64,000 nt of DNA from Vandiemenella viatica (lineage: Eukaryota > Arthropoda > Insecta > Orthoptera > Morabidae): assembly GCA_031002005.1 (NCBI GenBank), contig CM061914.1, positions 195,132,685-195,196,684 of the forward strand, given 5' to 3'. The translations under genes and the position numbers were made by a program. The notes beneath the pieces were generated by a model, which did not search any database, had not been told where the DNA came from, and was given only the letters and a program-made list of their open reading frames with translations. Shown here in pieces: positions 10,471 through 21,330 of this stretch. Each line of letters begins with the position of its first letter. Position 1 is the first letter of the stretch.

Positions 10471-13470
10471 ATCATGCGTGAGGGAAGAAACAGATTTGCA
10501 GGTCACTGAATCATGCGCGAGGGAAGAAACAGGTTTGCAGGTCACTGAATCATGCGCGAGGGAAGAAACAGGTTTGCAGGTCACTGAATCATGCGCGAGG
10601 GAAGAAACAGGTTTGCAGGTCACTGAATCATGCGCGAGGGAAGAAACAGGTTTGCAGGTCACTGAATCATGCGCGAGGGAAGAAAAAGGTTTGCAGGTCA
10701 CTGAATCATGCGCGAGGGAAGAAAAAGGTTTGCAGGTCACTGAATCATGCGCGAGGGAAGAAAAAGGTTTGCAGGTCACTGAATCATGCGCGAGGGAAGA
10801 AACAGGTTTGCAGGTCACTGAATCATGCGCGAGGGAAGAAACAGGTTTGCAGGTCACTGAATCATGCGCGAGGGAAGAAACAGGTTTGCAGGTCACTGAA
10901 TCATGCGCGAGGGAAGAAACAGGTTTGCAGGTCACTGAATCATGCGCGAGGGAAGAAACAGGTTTGCAGGTCACTGAATCATGCGCGAGGGAAGAAACAG
11001 GTTTGCAGGTCACTGAATCATGCGCGAGGGAAGAAACAGGTTTGCAGGTCACTGAATCATGCGCGAGGGAAGAAACAGGTTTGCAGGTCACTGAATCATG
11101 CGCGAGGGAAGAAACAGGTTTGCAGGTCACTGAATCATGCGCGAGGGAAGAAAAAGGTTTGCAGGTCACTGAATCATGCGCGAGGGAAGAAAAAGGTTTG
11201 CAGGTCACTGAATCATGCGCGAGGGAAGAAAAGGTTTGCAGGTCACTGAATCATGCGTGAGGGAAGAAACAGGTTTGCAGGTCACTGAATCATGCGTGAG
11301 GGAAGAAACAGGTTTGCAGGTCACTGAATCATGCGCGAGGGAAGAAACAGGTTTGCAGGTCACTGAATCATGCGCGAGGGAAGAAACAGGTTTGCAGGTC
11401 ACTGAATCATGCGCGAGGGAAGAAACAGGTTTGCAGGTCACTGAATCATGCGCGAGGGAAGAAACAGGTTTGCAGGTCACTGAATCATGCGCGAGGGAAG
11501 AAACAGGTTTGCAGGTCACTGAATCATGCGTGAGGGAAGAAACAGGTTTGCAGGTCACTGAATCATGCCTGAGGGAAGAAACAGGTTTGCAGGTCACTGA
11601 ATCATGCCTGAGGGAAGAAACAGGTTTGCAGGTCACTGAATCATGCCTGAGGGAAGAAACAGGTTTGCAGGTCACTGAATCATGCGCGAGGGAAGAAACA
11701 GGTTTGCAGGTCACTGAATCATGCGCGAGGGAAGAAACAGGTTTGCAGGTCACTGAATCATGCGCGAGGGAAGAAACAGGTTTGCAGGTCACTGAATCAT
11801 GCGCGAGGGAAGAAACAGGTTTGCAGGTCACTGAATCATGCGCGAGGGAAGAAACAGGTTTGCAGGTCACTGAATCATGCGTGAGGGAAGAAACAGGTTT
11901 GCAGGTCACTGAATCATGCCTGAGGGAAGAAACAGGTTTGCAGGTCACTGAATCATGCGTGAGGGAAGAAACAGGTTTGCAGGTCACTGAATCATGCGTG
12001 AGGGAAGAAACAGGTTTGCAGGTCACTGAATCATGCGTGAGGGAAGAAACAGGTTTGCAGGTCACTGAATCATGCGTGAGGGAAGAAACAGGTTTGCAGG
12101 TCACTGAATCATGCGTGAGGGAAGAAACAGGTTTGCAGGTCACTGAATCATGCGTGAGGGAAGAAACAGGTTTGCAGGTCACTGAATCATGCGTGAGGGA
12201 AGAAACAGGTTTGCAGGTCACTGAATCATGCGTGAGGGAAGAAACAGGTTTGCAGGTCACTGAATCATGCGTGAGGGAAGAAACAGGTTTGCAGGTCGAG
12301 GGAAGAAACAGGTTTGCAGGTCACTGAATCATGCGCGAGGGAAGAAACAGGTTTGCAGGTCACTGAATCATGCGCGAGGGAAGAAACAGGTTTGCAGGTC
12401 ACTGAATCATGCGCGAGGGAAGAAACAGGTTTGCAGGTCACTGAATCATGCGCGAGGGAGGAAACAGGTTTGCAGGTCACTGAATCATGCGCGAGGGAGG
12501 AAACAGGTTTGCAGGTCACTGAATCATGCGCGAGGGAGGAAACAGGTTTGCAGGTCACTGAATCATGCGTGAGGGAAGAAACAGGTTTGCAGGTCACTGA
12601 ATCATGCGCGAGGGAAGAAACAGGTTTGCAGGTCACTGAATCATGCGCGAGGGAAGAAACAGGTTTGCAGGTCACTGAATCATGCGTGAGGGAAGAAACA
12701 GGTTTGCAGGTCACTGAATCATGCGCGAGGGAAGAAACAGGTTTGCAGGTCACTGAATCATGCGCGAGGGAAGAAACAGGTTTGCAGGTCACTGAATCAT
12801 GCGCGAGGGAAGAAACAGGTTTGCAGGTCACTGAATCATGCGCGAGGGAAGAAACAGGTTTGCAGGTCACTGAATCATGCGTGAGGGAAGAAACAGGTTT
12901 GCAGGTCACTGAATCATGCGTGAGGGAAGAAACAGGTTTGCAGGTCACTGAATCATGCGTGAGGGAAGAAACAGGTTTGCAGGTCACTGAATCATGCGTG
13001 AGGGAAGAAACAGGTTTGCAGGTCACTGAATCATGCGTGAGGGAAGAAACAGGTTTGCAGGTCACTGAATCATGCGTGAGGGAAGAAACAGGTTTGCAGG
13101 TCACTGAATCATTCGTGAGGGAAGAAACAGGTTTGCAGGTCACTGAATCATGCGTGAGGGAAGAAACAGGTTTGCAGGTCACTGAATCATGCGTGAGGGA
13201 AGAAACAGGTTTGCAGGTCACTGAATCATGCGTGAGGGAAGAAACAGGTTTGCAGGTCACTGAATCATGCGTGAGGGAAGAAACAGGTTTGCAGGTCACT
13301 GAATCATGCGTGAGGGAAGAAACAGGTTTGCAGGTCACTGAATCATGCGTGAGGGAAGAAACAGGTTTGCAGGTCACTGAATCATGCGTGAGGGAAGAAA
13401 CAGGTTTCCAGGTCACGAATCATGCGTGAGGGAAGAAACAGGTTTGCAGGTCACTGAATCAGGCGCAAAT
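10471..13470. repeat. Minisatellite array, 39-bp unit, about 76 copies
   Basis: The unit is ATCATGCGYGAGGGAAGAAA followed by CAGGTTTGCAGGTCACTGA. Variation is confined to a few positions: CGCG, CGTG or CCTG after ATCATG; AAACAGG or AAAAAGG; GGAAGAAAC or GGAGGAAAC. Variants come in blocks, as expected from unequal exchange. A 7-unit pattern (five CGCG, one CGTG, one CCTG) occurs twice in 11335-11955. One unit near 12290 is truncated (gcaggtcgaggg). The unit is 13 codons long and lacks stops in several frames on both strands, so the 260-380 residue frames here are by-products rather than genes. Confidence 0.97.
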
Positions 13471-13524
13471 TGGTTAGTGCAAGAGAGAGTCTCAGGAAAA
13501 GGTGTACAAGTGGATAGTTGGTGT

Positions 13525-14871
13525 TAGGGATGTAACGAGTTCAGAATCTGCAAGTGCGGAAGTTTCGCATGAAATTCTGCCTCGGCTCTTAATGCGGAAG
13601 TATAACGGATTTGTTTACATTGCAATATTTATATCTTAATCTTTTCTCTTTTGAACGAGAATCGCCCTATCGTCGTTTAGCTAGTAAAGACATGGTTGTT
13701 TCCTTTCTTGCGATACTGGAATAAAGTTAACAATGAACTGAACAGTGTTGTTACCTAAGCGGCGAATTTACAAGTTTGAACTAGCAAGTATAGCGGTCTA
13801 TTCAGGGTCCAACTTATAGGGCATAAGTGTAGAACTACCGTAGGATGCGCTCACCCATTCTCGCTACTAGAAGGGGTCCACTCCTACTTTCTTGTGTCGC
13901 ACGAGTGTCCTTACCGCACACTGGCAGGATGTTTCGTCCAATCAGGATCCAACGCCATAGCTTGTTGCACGGCAGGGGCCAGTGTTTGTAGTCCCACCAA
14001 ATCCAACAACTCCTGCATGTAGTCCTACAAGCACTTCTGTGGTCCAACAAGAGTCCTATATCGGAAAATCTGATGATCGTAGGTTGTACAAGTTGAGAGT
14101 GCGCCGCTAGAGCGGTGGGTAGGCGGGCGGCGGGCACGGTTGAATTAATAGAGCCGCGGAGTTCTTATGACGAAGATTATTTTGATGATGCGTGCGTAGT
14201 TATGTAAATAATTTAATTCACTTCTTAAATCGTCCACCGAGAGTCCCATCCCGCCGCTGATGACCTAGACGTCGTCGAAACGTAAAGCCACAAGTAAAAA
14301 AAAAATCATCCAACGTTTTTTCTTATAGAGGCAAAAAAAATCAAAATAAATCAGTATTATACTATCCTTATGAAAAAATGTAGGCTACTTATTTTGATTA
14401 TAAGTTTATTACTGATAAAATATTAAAACCTAAATAATTACAAAATTGTTTTTCAACCTCCGCAAAACACCCGCATCCGCGGATGGCAAGTACTGAACAT
14501 CCGCATCTGTTCCGCAAAGATGACTTCCGTTATAAGCCTACTCTGTATTCAGCACTGGCCTTGCCACGTCTCATTACTCGTCGCAGCCCAAAACGCAACC
14601 TCTACAATATGTAAGTCACTTTCCGACGGATTCCGCTGACATGGAACACACTGATATTAGTCCGCAGTGTTATATAGTTCCACACGCCCACCGCCCATGC
14701 ATGCAGTGTCGGTGCTGACGGGGCACATTTCTATCCGGTCGCGTGTCTCACTAGATATGAGCTGCGAAATGTCTTCCGCATTTAAGTTTCCAACGATACG
14801 AGTGAAGAAAAGTCAAGATGACGACACTTAACAAGGACTGTGAAGCTTAATTATTTTCCGTAGTATCCCTA
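13525..14871. mobile_element. Possible hAT-like element with degenerate ends
   Basis: The left end TAGGGATGTAACG and the right end CGTAGTATCCCTA are imperfect inverted repeats, and both interiors carry 'tgcggaag' or 'cttccgca' motifs. The flanking 8 bp match at only about half of the positions, so the ends are not proven. No transposase is visible. A SINE 3' end (14238-14305) lies inside. Confidence 0.35.
14238..14305 (+). mobile_element. tRNA-derived SINE (family C), 3' end only
   Basis: 'gagtcccatcccgcc..tgatgacct..gtcgaaacgtaaagcc' followed by an A-run matches the 3' end of the SINE family best seen at 26180-26425 and 29575-29810. The tRNA head is missing. Confidence 0.55.
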
Positions 14872-15269
14872 TGCTGACGACTTTTTTTGAGTACCACGTT
14901 TTACCAACAAACCTTGGGGTCCACCCAGTAAGGGATCCTCCATCAATTCGCACCCTCCCCCTTCTCTCAACTGAGATTCACCTTATACTTCTAATTTCTA
15001 AATAATTAGAATTATCCTGTTCATGGAACTGGACACCCAAGAGTTAATACTCATGTCTCCTACGTACTACAATTTTCCAGTGAAGTAAGAGGACAAAAAT
15101 TATATAAGAAGTCGACGTGACGTTTTTATTTACCTCCATCCCTCTTTTAAATGAGGTTTGCTCAGATTTTCTCGAACCCCCTTTCCACCCTACGTCCACT
15201 GAGCGGTTTCGTAGGTTAGTGGTTAATGTAGGCTACCGGAACATTCCATTTTTTTTTTCTTTTTTTGCT
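14872..15269. other. Unassigned sequence
   Basis: No feature recognised. Confidence 0.5.
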
Positions 15270-16230
15270 GTCATCAGTCTTTAAACTGTTTTGATACAAT
15301 CCTCCATCCCTTCCTATCCCGTGCTAACCTCTTTATTTCTACATACCCCTTACAACCCACGTCATTAATTGTCTGCTTCATATATTCTAATCTCTATCTG
15401 CCTCTACAGTTCTTACCTTCGACTGTTCCCTCCACCAGCAAATTAACCAATCCTGCATGTCTCAAAATATGACCTACCAACCTGTCTCTTCTTTCTGTAA
15501 GCTTCTTCCACAAACTTCTTTCCTCACCCATCATTTCCAAAACACGTTCATTTCTTACTTTGTCTATCCATTTAATTTCCAGCATTATTCTGTAGCACCA
15601 CATTTCAAATGCCTCAATTTTATTTCTTTTTGGTATTCCTAAAGTCCATGTTTCGCTATCATAAAGTGCTGTGCTCCATATATAGAGTTTAAAAAAGTTC
15701 TTTCCTAGAACAATATTTGAAACTAAATGGATTCTCTTTTTCATAGAGGCTATTTTTGATAGTGCTATTCTGCTTTTTACATCATTCTTGCTTCGGCCAC
15801 CGGTTGTGATTTTGCTTTCCAAGTAGCAGAACTCACTTCTCCTATTGCATCCACTCCTATTTTTATATTTAATCTACTAGTATTCGTATCATTTCTGCTA
15901 ATTTTCATTACTTTTGTCTGGCTTTGATTTATATTGAGTCCAAATTCATCCTTCAATATTTTTCATGCCATTCAGTAACTTCTCAATATCCTCAGCTCGT
16001 TCTGCTAACAAGACAATGCCATCAGCAAATTGTAGCATACAGATTTTTTCTCTCTGAACACTTATGCCACTTGAAAATTCTTTTACTTCCTTTACTGCTT
16101 CTTCTACATACAAGTTGAATATTAACGGGGATGCCACCCCGAAATCCAGCTGTGGCGAAGATTCGTATTGTAGGAGGTTGCAGCCGCTGCAAAGGCGGAA
16201 TAAGCTGCTATTTGAAACTGAGAATGGCAT
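15270..16230 (-). pseudogene. LINE (family X) reverse transcriptase, 3' half, decayed
   Basis: A non-LTR retrotransposon lies on the minus strand. At 16230-15946 the RT palm region reads LIFNLYVEEAVKEV...QFADGIVLLAE; the catalytic FADD is changed to FADG. After a break, 15822-15394 carries the C-terminal region with LYDSETWTLG, FEMWCYRIMLEIKWIDKVRN and RRDRLVGHILRHAGL, ending GTVEGKNCRGR. The 3' end reads 'gtcatcagtctttaaactg' near 15275. The same 3' region occurs at 24790, 26605, 36845 and 52665, so this is a multicopy family. The clade is not assigned. Confidence 0.88.
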
Positions 16231-17431
16231 GTCGTAATGAATACCCCTTATTTAAGTGAAGTACTCCAGTAGGACACATGCTGGTAAGTTTTCAAGGTGT
16301 GTTACTTGAGATGTTAGGAGCGGTGTGTGGTGTTTTTATCGTCTGACTGCTTGTGTCGTGGTTTTGAACTGGCCACTCTACCGGCAGCGGAACACTCGTG
16401 GGCGACGAAGTGCTCGGCTATCGATTGAATGATACCACTCGCTCTCTGTGATGGCTTTCCAGGTACGACCGACTCTGCGTGCAACACATTGCCCCCGCGA
16501 GCCATGTTGATCCGCATTAAAACGGGATTTCATCTGCACCAAGAAACCGAGAAGAAGGAGCTAGGTAAAGCTGAGACAGTGGATTCTAAAGCAAGTCATG
16601 ACTTTGCCACGTCATCAAGGCCTTTGTGCTCTGGAAATATTTTGGAATTTTCATTTCTGGGAACTGACTATATGAACATACAACGCAGCCCCTCTCATTC
16701 AACTCCACATAACAGGTAGAATGTTAAAATTTAACTCTAATTGAATTACAGATATCATAACAAAAAATAAATTAGAAAAAATATTGGCATAAAATGGATA
16801 CCTTACTCGTATTATATGAGGGTATAGGTGAGTATAAGTTACAACGCAAACTATATATTTCAACAAGCAGGCAAACTCTGGTTTCTGCAGGCTATCAATT
16901 AATGACCGTTTTAAGAGGCTCTTAGGCCGGTCGCCCACCGAATTCGTCCGCAGAATACGGTCAAATAGGACCGACAACTCCCGGGACAGGAAAAGGCATT
17001 GTTACGCATCCAGTGTGCGCGACCTTCCCGATCATTTTAAGTGTTTGACTGTTCAGGAAAGTACTATTTTTGAATTATGATTAAAATTTGCTTGTTTGTT
17101 TGTTATATTCCTCCTTTCTGTATCTTGCATTTCATTTTTTTAATTGAAATACTAAACTTTGTATACTTGGCAACATAGAAATGAATCTCAACTTTGCATT
17201 CTTTTTGTGCTATACTTGTTCAAAGCAATGTTAAATTGTATTAAATACCTTAGTGATTTTCAGCAGTTTTCATTTTTAACCAAGAATTAGCAGACAATCT
17301 AAGTAAGCTCTCCTCAACCCTTGTAGAGGTACAGCAATCGCCTCGTCCCCGTCAACCCAGAGAACACAGCTCTCAGAGGCGCACGAATCGCAAGCTGTTG
17401 TCCACGGATATAATTAGTATTTTTACGCAAA
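16231..17431. other. Unassigned sequence
   Basis: No gene or intact element recognised. The stretch 16860-17060 translates weakly to retroelement-like residues in a minus-strand frame, but without a diagnostic motif. Confidence 0.45.
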
Positions 17432-17794
17432 GGGAGCGTCCATAAACCAGGTAGCTCCATTTTCGCCTCCTCTAAACCCCCCCCCCTTTTCCAACGTAGT
17501 CTGACATGTGTTTTACCTCTAACCGCCCCCCCCCTCCCCCGGGTGGCACGTATCATTTTTTTCCTCTAGATTTCAGAAGACATTTTGTGCTGTTTTCTCT
17601 TGTCAGACTTCCGTAAATTGCATACGGAGATAATTAAATGACGGAAATAATTATTCACATGCTGTTGTGTGTTCTGTACCTTATCTTAACTGTGACAAAT
17701 AATATGAATGGAAACCTACATGGCTTGCTCGGAACCTCCCTCCCCCACGTAGCTTTCTATCCAACCTCCGAGCCACGTAGTTTATGGACGACCC
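17432..17794. mobile_element. Harbinger-like MITE, family B copy 2
   Basis: Bounded by GGGAGCGTCCATAAACCAGG on the left and GTAGTTTATGGACGACCC on the right. It shares the 'ttcagaagacattttg' and 'cacatgctgttgtgtgttctgta' interior with copies 1 and 3, in inverted orientation. Confidence 0.72.
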
Positions 17795-18274
17795 AACAGA
17801 TAATTTTCGCTTTGTAACGTTTAATTTAGAAAGGGATGGGTGTTACGTTTCTGTACCAGTGTTAACGGCAGCGAAAGTCAGTGACCGATCGTGACTTCAC
17901 CTACAGGCAGAGGAAGCACTTGCGGGACGCACTGTACTGCCGAGAATCCGCAGAGGGCAGTTCCAGGAAGGCAGACAGACACAATGCCAGGGCGCAGCCT
18001 GTCAGCGCATACTCTACTAGCTCTTTCCATAAAACACACATTTTTCTTATTTGCTGCTTTTCATCTTAAACTAGCCCCAAATCTCGACGGTGTCGTGACA
18101 ATCGCGCACAGTGACAATCGCGCACAGCGACAATCGCGCACAGTTTGAAGGTCGGGCCACACTCTCCCCTCTCCCGTGTACTTTATTATTTACGGAACTC
18201 AGTATTGACAAATCATCATCACACTAAAGCCTTGCCAGAGGTGAATGTCAATTTTAAGGCCTGTAATAATTACA

Positions 18275-18360
18275 TACAACGGAGCCCGGGACTTGGACCG
18301 AGGACCTTCAGTACCCAAATTGTGCACCGTAACACTGTCAGTCACCAGACCGAATATACA
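18275..18360 (-). other. tRNA-like (SINE head) segment inside the MULE-type element
   Basis: On the minus strand 'ctgacagtgttacggtgcac...gtcctcggtccaagtcccgggctccg' resembles a tRNA-derived head with a degenerate B box. The homologous region at 54355-54440 keeps a better B box (ggttcaaatccc). It is not a functional tRNA. Confidence 0.5.
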
Positions 18361-18551
18361 GGAAATGGAAAATAAACATTCAAACACAATAAAACAAACG
18401 TACTCTTTTCTCTACAATTTATTTTTGCTATCGTGAAACACAAATGTAATATTAGATTTGTTTGCTTACGGGGTGCATTTCAAGAAAATCTGATGAACCT
18501 GGAAGCGAGGTTGAAGAGAAGGAGGACACTTTTGTAAGTCAATCAGTAACA

Positions 18552-19010
18552 TCAAAATAAAATTTGGTCGTAAAGGACTAGAAATTTCCGCAATCTAACT
18601 TGTGATATACTCCTCTGACGGTACAAGTATCTCTTGACAGTTGACTGGGCTGGCATTTCAGTTACAAATTCGTAGCTTTTATTATGGAGATCTCCTAGTT
18701 CCTCAGAGCAAATTTTTGGAATTGAACTATCTTCCGCTCGAGCTCTCTTCTTTGCCTCATGAAGTTTCTGATGTACTTCAACGCGTGCATCGTCATGGGG
18801 TCCACATACATGCTCTGTAACATTCAGTATGGCAGCATCCTTACTCTTCAAAATTCCAAGACATTGTTTTGATCTTTCTTTGAGACAGCACCAGGTGATC
18901 GTTACATCTTCTTTCTTTCTAAACTCTCGACAGCTGTACCCGTCATAATGCGCACACGGCTCTCCATGTGTAGTTGAAGTAACTTCCATGATTAAAACTG
19001 TGATACTCAA
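18552..19010 (-). CDS. FLYWCH-like zinc-finger protein carried by a MULE-type element
   Basis: An intact 152-residue frame. From about residue 15 it reads HGEPCAHYDGYSCREFRKKE, then TWCCLKERSKQCLGIL and HVCGPHDD. The spacing W-x-C......C-x-(A/G)......H-x-C/H matches a FLYWCH-type zinc-binding domain, here with the last His replaced by Cys. It is followed by EAKKRARAEDSSIPKI, the basic helical segment that commonly follows this domain in MULE-associated insect proteins. In such elements the domain binds DNA ends; that role is inferred. No MULE DDE core follows, so this is either a domain-only product or a deletion derivative. The start at 19010 is the first Met; Met at residue 8 is equally possible. 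Whether it is expressed is unknown. Confidence 0.6.
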   Translation of the reverse strand: MSITVLIMEVTSTTHGEPCAHYDGYSCREFRKKEDVTITWCCLKERSKQCLGILKSKDAAILNVTEHVCGPHDDARVEVHQKLHEAKKRARAEDSSIPKICSEELGDLHNKSYEFVTEMPAQSTVKRYLYRQRSISQVRLRKFLVLYDQILF

Positions 19011-19254
19011 GGCAGCAGTGAATGCGAACAGTGGTGTGCGGTCCGGTTAGGAGAGGATGGGGGTTGGAAGTCCCAGAATCCAGCTTGCTGTTGTAGCGGT
19101 CACTAATTGGTAGCTAAAAGCAGGTAGCAAGAGACGACCCGGCTGTGCGCGATTGTCACATATTCATCTCGACAGCTGTGACGGGTTTAAGGGAGTGAAT
19201 TCGTTTCTCTGCGGTTGCCTAAATTAATAAAATTGTGCTATGCAATGCTCGTAA

Positions 19255-19502
19255 GGGGGCGTCCGTTAATTACGTGAGGTGAAATGGGCGGGTGGGGGGA
19301 GGGGGGTCGGGAGAAATCTCACTAAGAAGAAGGGGAAGGGAGGGGACGGAGTCAACACGTGAGGTTAAAAAAGGTAAATACTACGACGTCAATTAGCAGG
19401 AGGGGACGTCCCGAATACGACCAGACCTCACCAAATCTCACTAAAGAAAAGGGGGGGGGCCAGAATTTCCAAAAACAAAAAACCACGTACTTAATGGACG
19501 CC
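19255..19502. mobile_element. Harbinger-type MITE, family A copy 2a
   Basis: The left end GGGGGCGTCCGTTAATTACG is preceded by TAA (19252-19254). The right end is a worn 'cttaatggacgcc' followed by TTTTAA. It abuts the next copy. Confidence 0.65.
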
Positions 19503-19508
19503 TTTTAA

Positions 19509-19787
19509 GGGGGCATCCATAAATTACGTGAGTTGTTTTTCCGGAGTTCCGGGGGGGCTCTCTGGTGAGACTGTGAGATCTGGTCCGACCCCTCACCCCC
19601 CGTCTGGTGAGATTTGGTCGTGAGACTCCCCCCCCCCTAGAAATCGCCCTCGCAACTTTATGAGACCATTTTTTTTAGCTGTACAACCAAAAAAAAATCC
19701 AAATCCTCACGTGAGATTTCCGTTGACCCCCCCCCCTCGCCCTTGGTGACCCCACTATTTCACCTCACGTGATTTATGGACGCCCCC
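19509..19787. mobile_element. Harbinger-type MITE, family A copy 2b
   Basis: Left end GGGGGCATCCATAAATTACG, right end GTGATTTATGGACGCCCCC followed by TAA (19788-19790). With copy 2a the whole block is framed by TAA on both sides, so either two insertions or a composite of two MITEs moved together. Confidence 0.72.
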
Positions 19788-19790
19788 TAA

Positions 19791-20147
19791 CCTTATTTTG
19801 TAGTTTCTACATATTTCGGTTGAGTTTGCACAGCGATACAGATGGAAGTTCTACTGAATGCATGATGTCGGAATTAGGGAACCAATGAAATTAAAAACAA
19901 ATTAGGAATCCTCAAACCTTATGTTATAGCGCGTTATATTGGTTTTATTCCTGGTCCAGGTCTCATTCAGCACGACAAATACGGAACTACTTCCATTCGT
20001 ATAAAAATACCCTAACACCAGTAACTCGGATCTTAAAAAAGCAGCTTAAATTATTTATAAAATGAAATTCATCGCGATTCAGTATGTAAAAAAATCGTGT
20101 CTGGTCCTATCCGCATTTCGAAGAAACGAAAACTTCTATTAATATTT
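19791..20147. other. Unassigned sequence
   Basis: Nothing recognised. Confidence 0.5.
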
Positions 20148-20362
20148 CTGTTTTTTTTTTTTTAACTGCTTAACGTCTCTTAACAGCGAGGTCTTTAGAG
20201 ACGAAAGGATGGGGGCAAGGAATGGGAAGGAATTCTGCCATGGCCTTTTGAAGGAAGCATCCCGGCATTCACCTGGAGTGATTTGGGGAAACCATGGAAA
20301 ACCCAAATCTGGATGCCCGGACGGGGATTCGAACCGCCGTCCTCCCGAATGCGAGAATATTT
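20148..20362 (-). mobile_element. tRNA-derived SINE, family C
   Basis: Read on the minus strand it has a B box GGTTCGAATCC (near 20325-20335) and the body 'gtccgggcatccagattt..ttccatggtttccccaaatcactccag'. It ends in 'gttaagcagtt' and a poly(A) seen as T10 or more at about 20150. The 5' part of the head with the A box is lost in this copy. Confidence 0.82.
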
Positions 20363-21330
20363 CTGTTGAAAATTCAACGACGCTATTACCCGCGAATGAA
20401 TACATTCATTGTATTGCAATCTTATTTGACCCACTGGAAATATTTACCTGTATCTGATATAGTGACAACAGTAATAAAAGCAACTAACAATATATCAATT
20501 TAAACGCAGTGCCTATCTTTATTTCAGTGTTTCGGCAAATCATTTCTTTCGGTATATTATAACAGAGACTTAAAATATCTACATCAGATATAAATATCTT
20601 GTAATCCCGTCAAAAATGAATGCAGTATATTAGCAATTCGTTTCTTCGTCGACTTAAGTAGAATTTTCATCAAATAACGTTTATTATCTTGAAAATGGTG
20701 TAGTGTAGATATCTGTTAGCTTACTGAAACAGCGGTATCACTGTCCAGGGAGTGTAAGAAAAATCTACATCGGACAAAAAGCAACTAATAATATTTCAAT
20801 TCGAATGAAATACTTAGTTTTCTTTCAGTGTTCTGACAGTTAATTTATTCGCGGATGCATAGCTAAATAGAACTGTTAGTAAACAACGCGCGTAACGCGG
20901 AACATCTGCATTCGTTGTCTGCAGTGCAGCGGCCGGAGGCGAAAAGCGTGACGTCATCGCGTGACAGATGAACGAAACTTGCATTTAATGAGTATAGATT
21001 GTAGACGTCGCTTACGGAATAGCAGGGCCTCTGATGCTACGGACACGTGAGGCACGTGTGCTGCTGCGGGGGCCACGTGAGCAGAGTAGGACGCATAATA
21101 CTAAGCGCTGGGGCCGCGCGTGACTGGTAGTGTACCCGGAGTAAGGACTGCCACCAGTTGCTACTACTCTCTATCATCGAGTTTTATTTTATATATAAAA
21201 TATCTTGTTCAGTTTTGCCTGGGCGCCATGGAAGGAGTCCTCCCAGAATTTTCAATAAACATTTAGAAATGCAATTATTTGTTTTATTATTATTATTATT
21301 CCGAATAACCCTTTTGGAGGGTACGATAAA
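20363..21330. other. Unassigned sequence
   Basis: No gene recognised. It contains paired similar stretches near 20500-20600 and 20790-20870 ('caactaa(c/t)aatat.tcaatt..aa..cagtg'), perhaps an old tandem duplication. Confidence 0.4.

Larger units (their letters stand above)
18089..19165. mobile_element. Mutator-like (MULE-type) element with an internal ORF
   Basis: The ends carry inverted copies of GTGACAATCGCGCACAG: left at 18095 onward, where the motif is tandemly present three times, and right at about 19141-19159. Six diverged bases lie outside it on each side. The 8-bp direct repeat ATCTCGAC flanks both ends (18081-18088 and 19166-19173), in the size range used by MULEs (8-10 bp). Inside is an ORF with a FLYWCH-like domain (18552-19010, minus strand) and no recognisable transposase core, so the copy would be non-autonomous. 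A tRNA-like stretch lies at 18275-18360. Confidence 0.68.

Noticed and set aside
10408..13429. Long open frames on both strands (260-383 residues) with a 13-residue repeat
   Set aside because: They arise because a 39-bp repeat without stops is open in several frames; both strands are equally open and there is no start context or codon bias.
10471..13470. CRISPR-like array
   Set aside because: The units are contiguous with no unique spacers, and the window is eukaryotic.
14250..14285. Second hammerhead-like pair (CTGATGA ... GAAAC)
   Set aside because: The bases between do not form a stem II, and other copies of this SINE 3' end lack the boxes (aatgacctcgacaaggcgtaaag).
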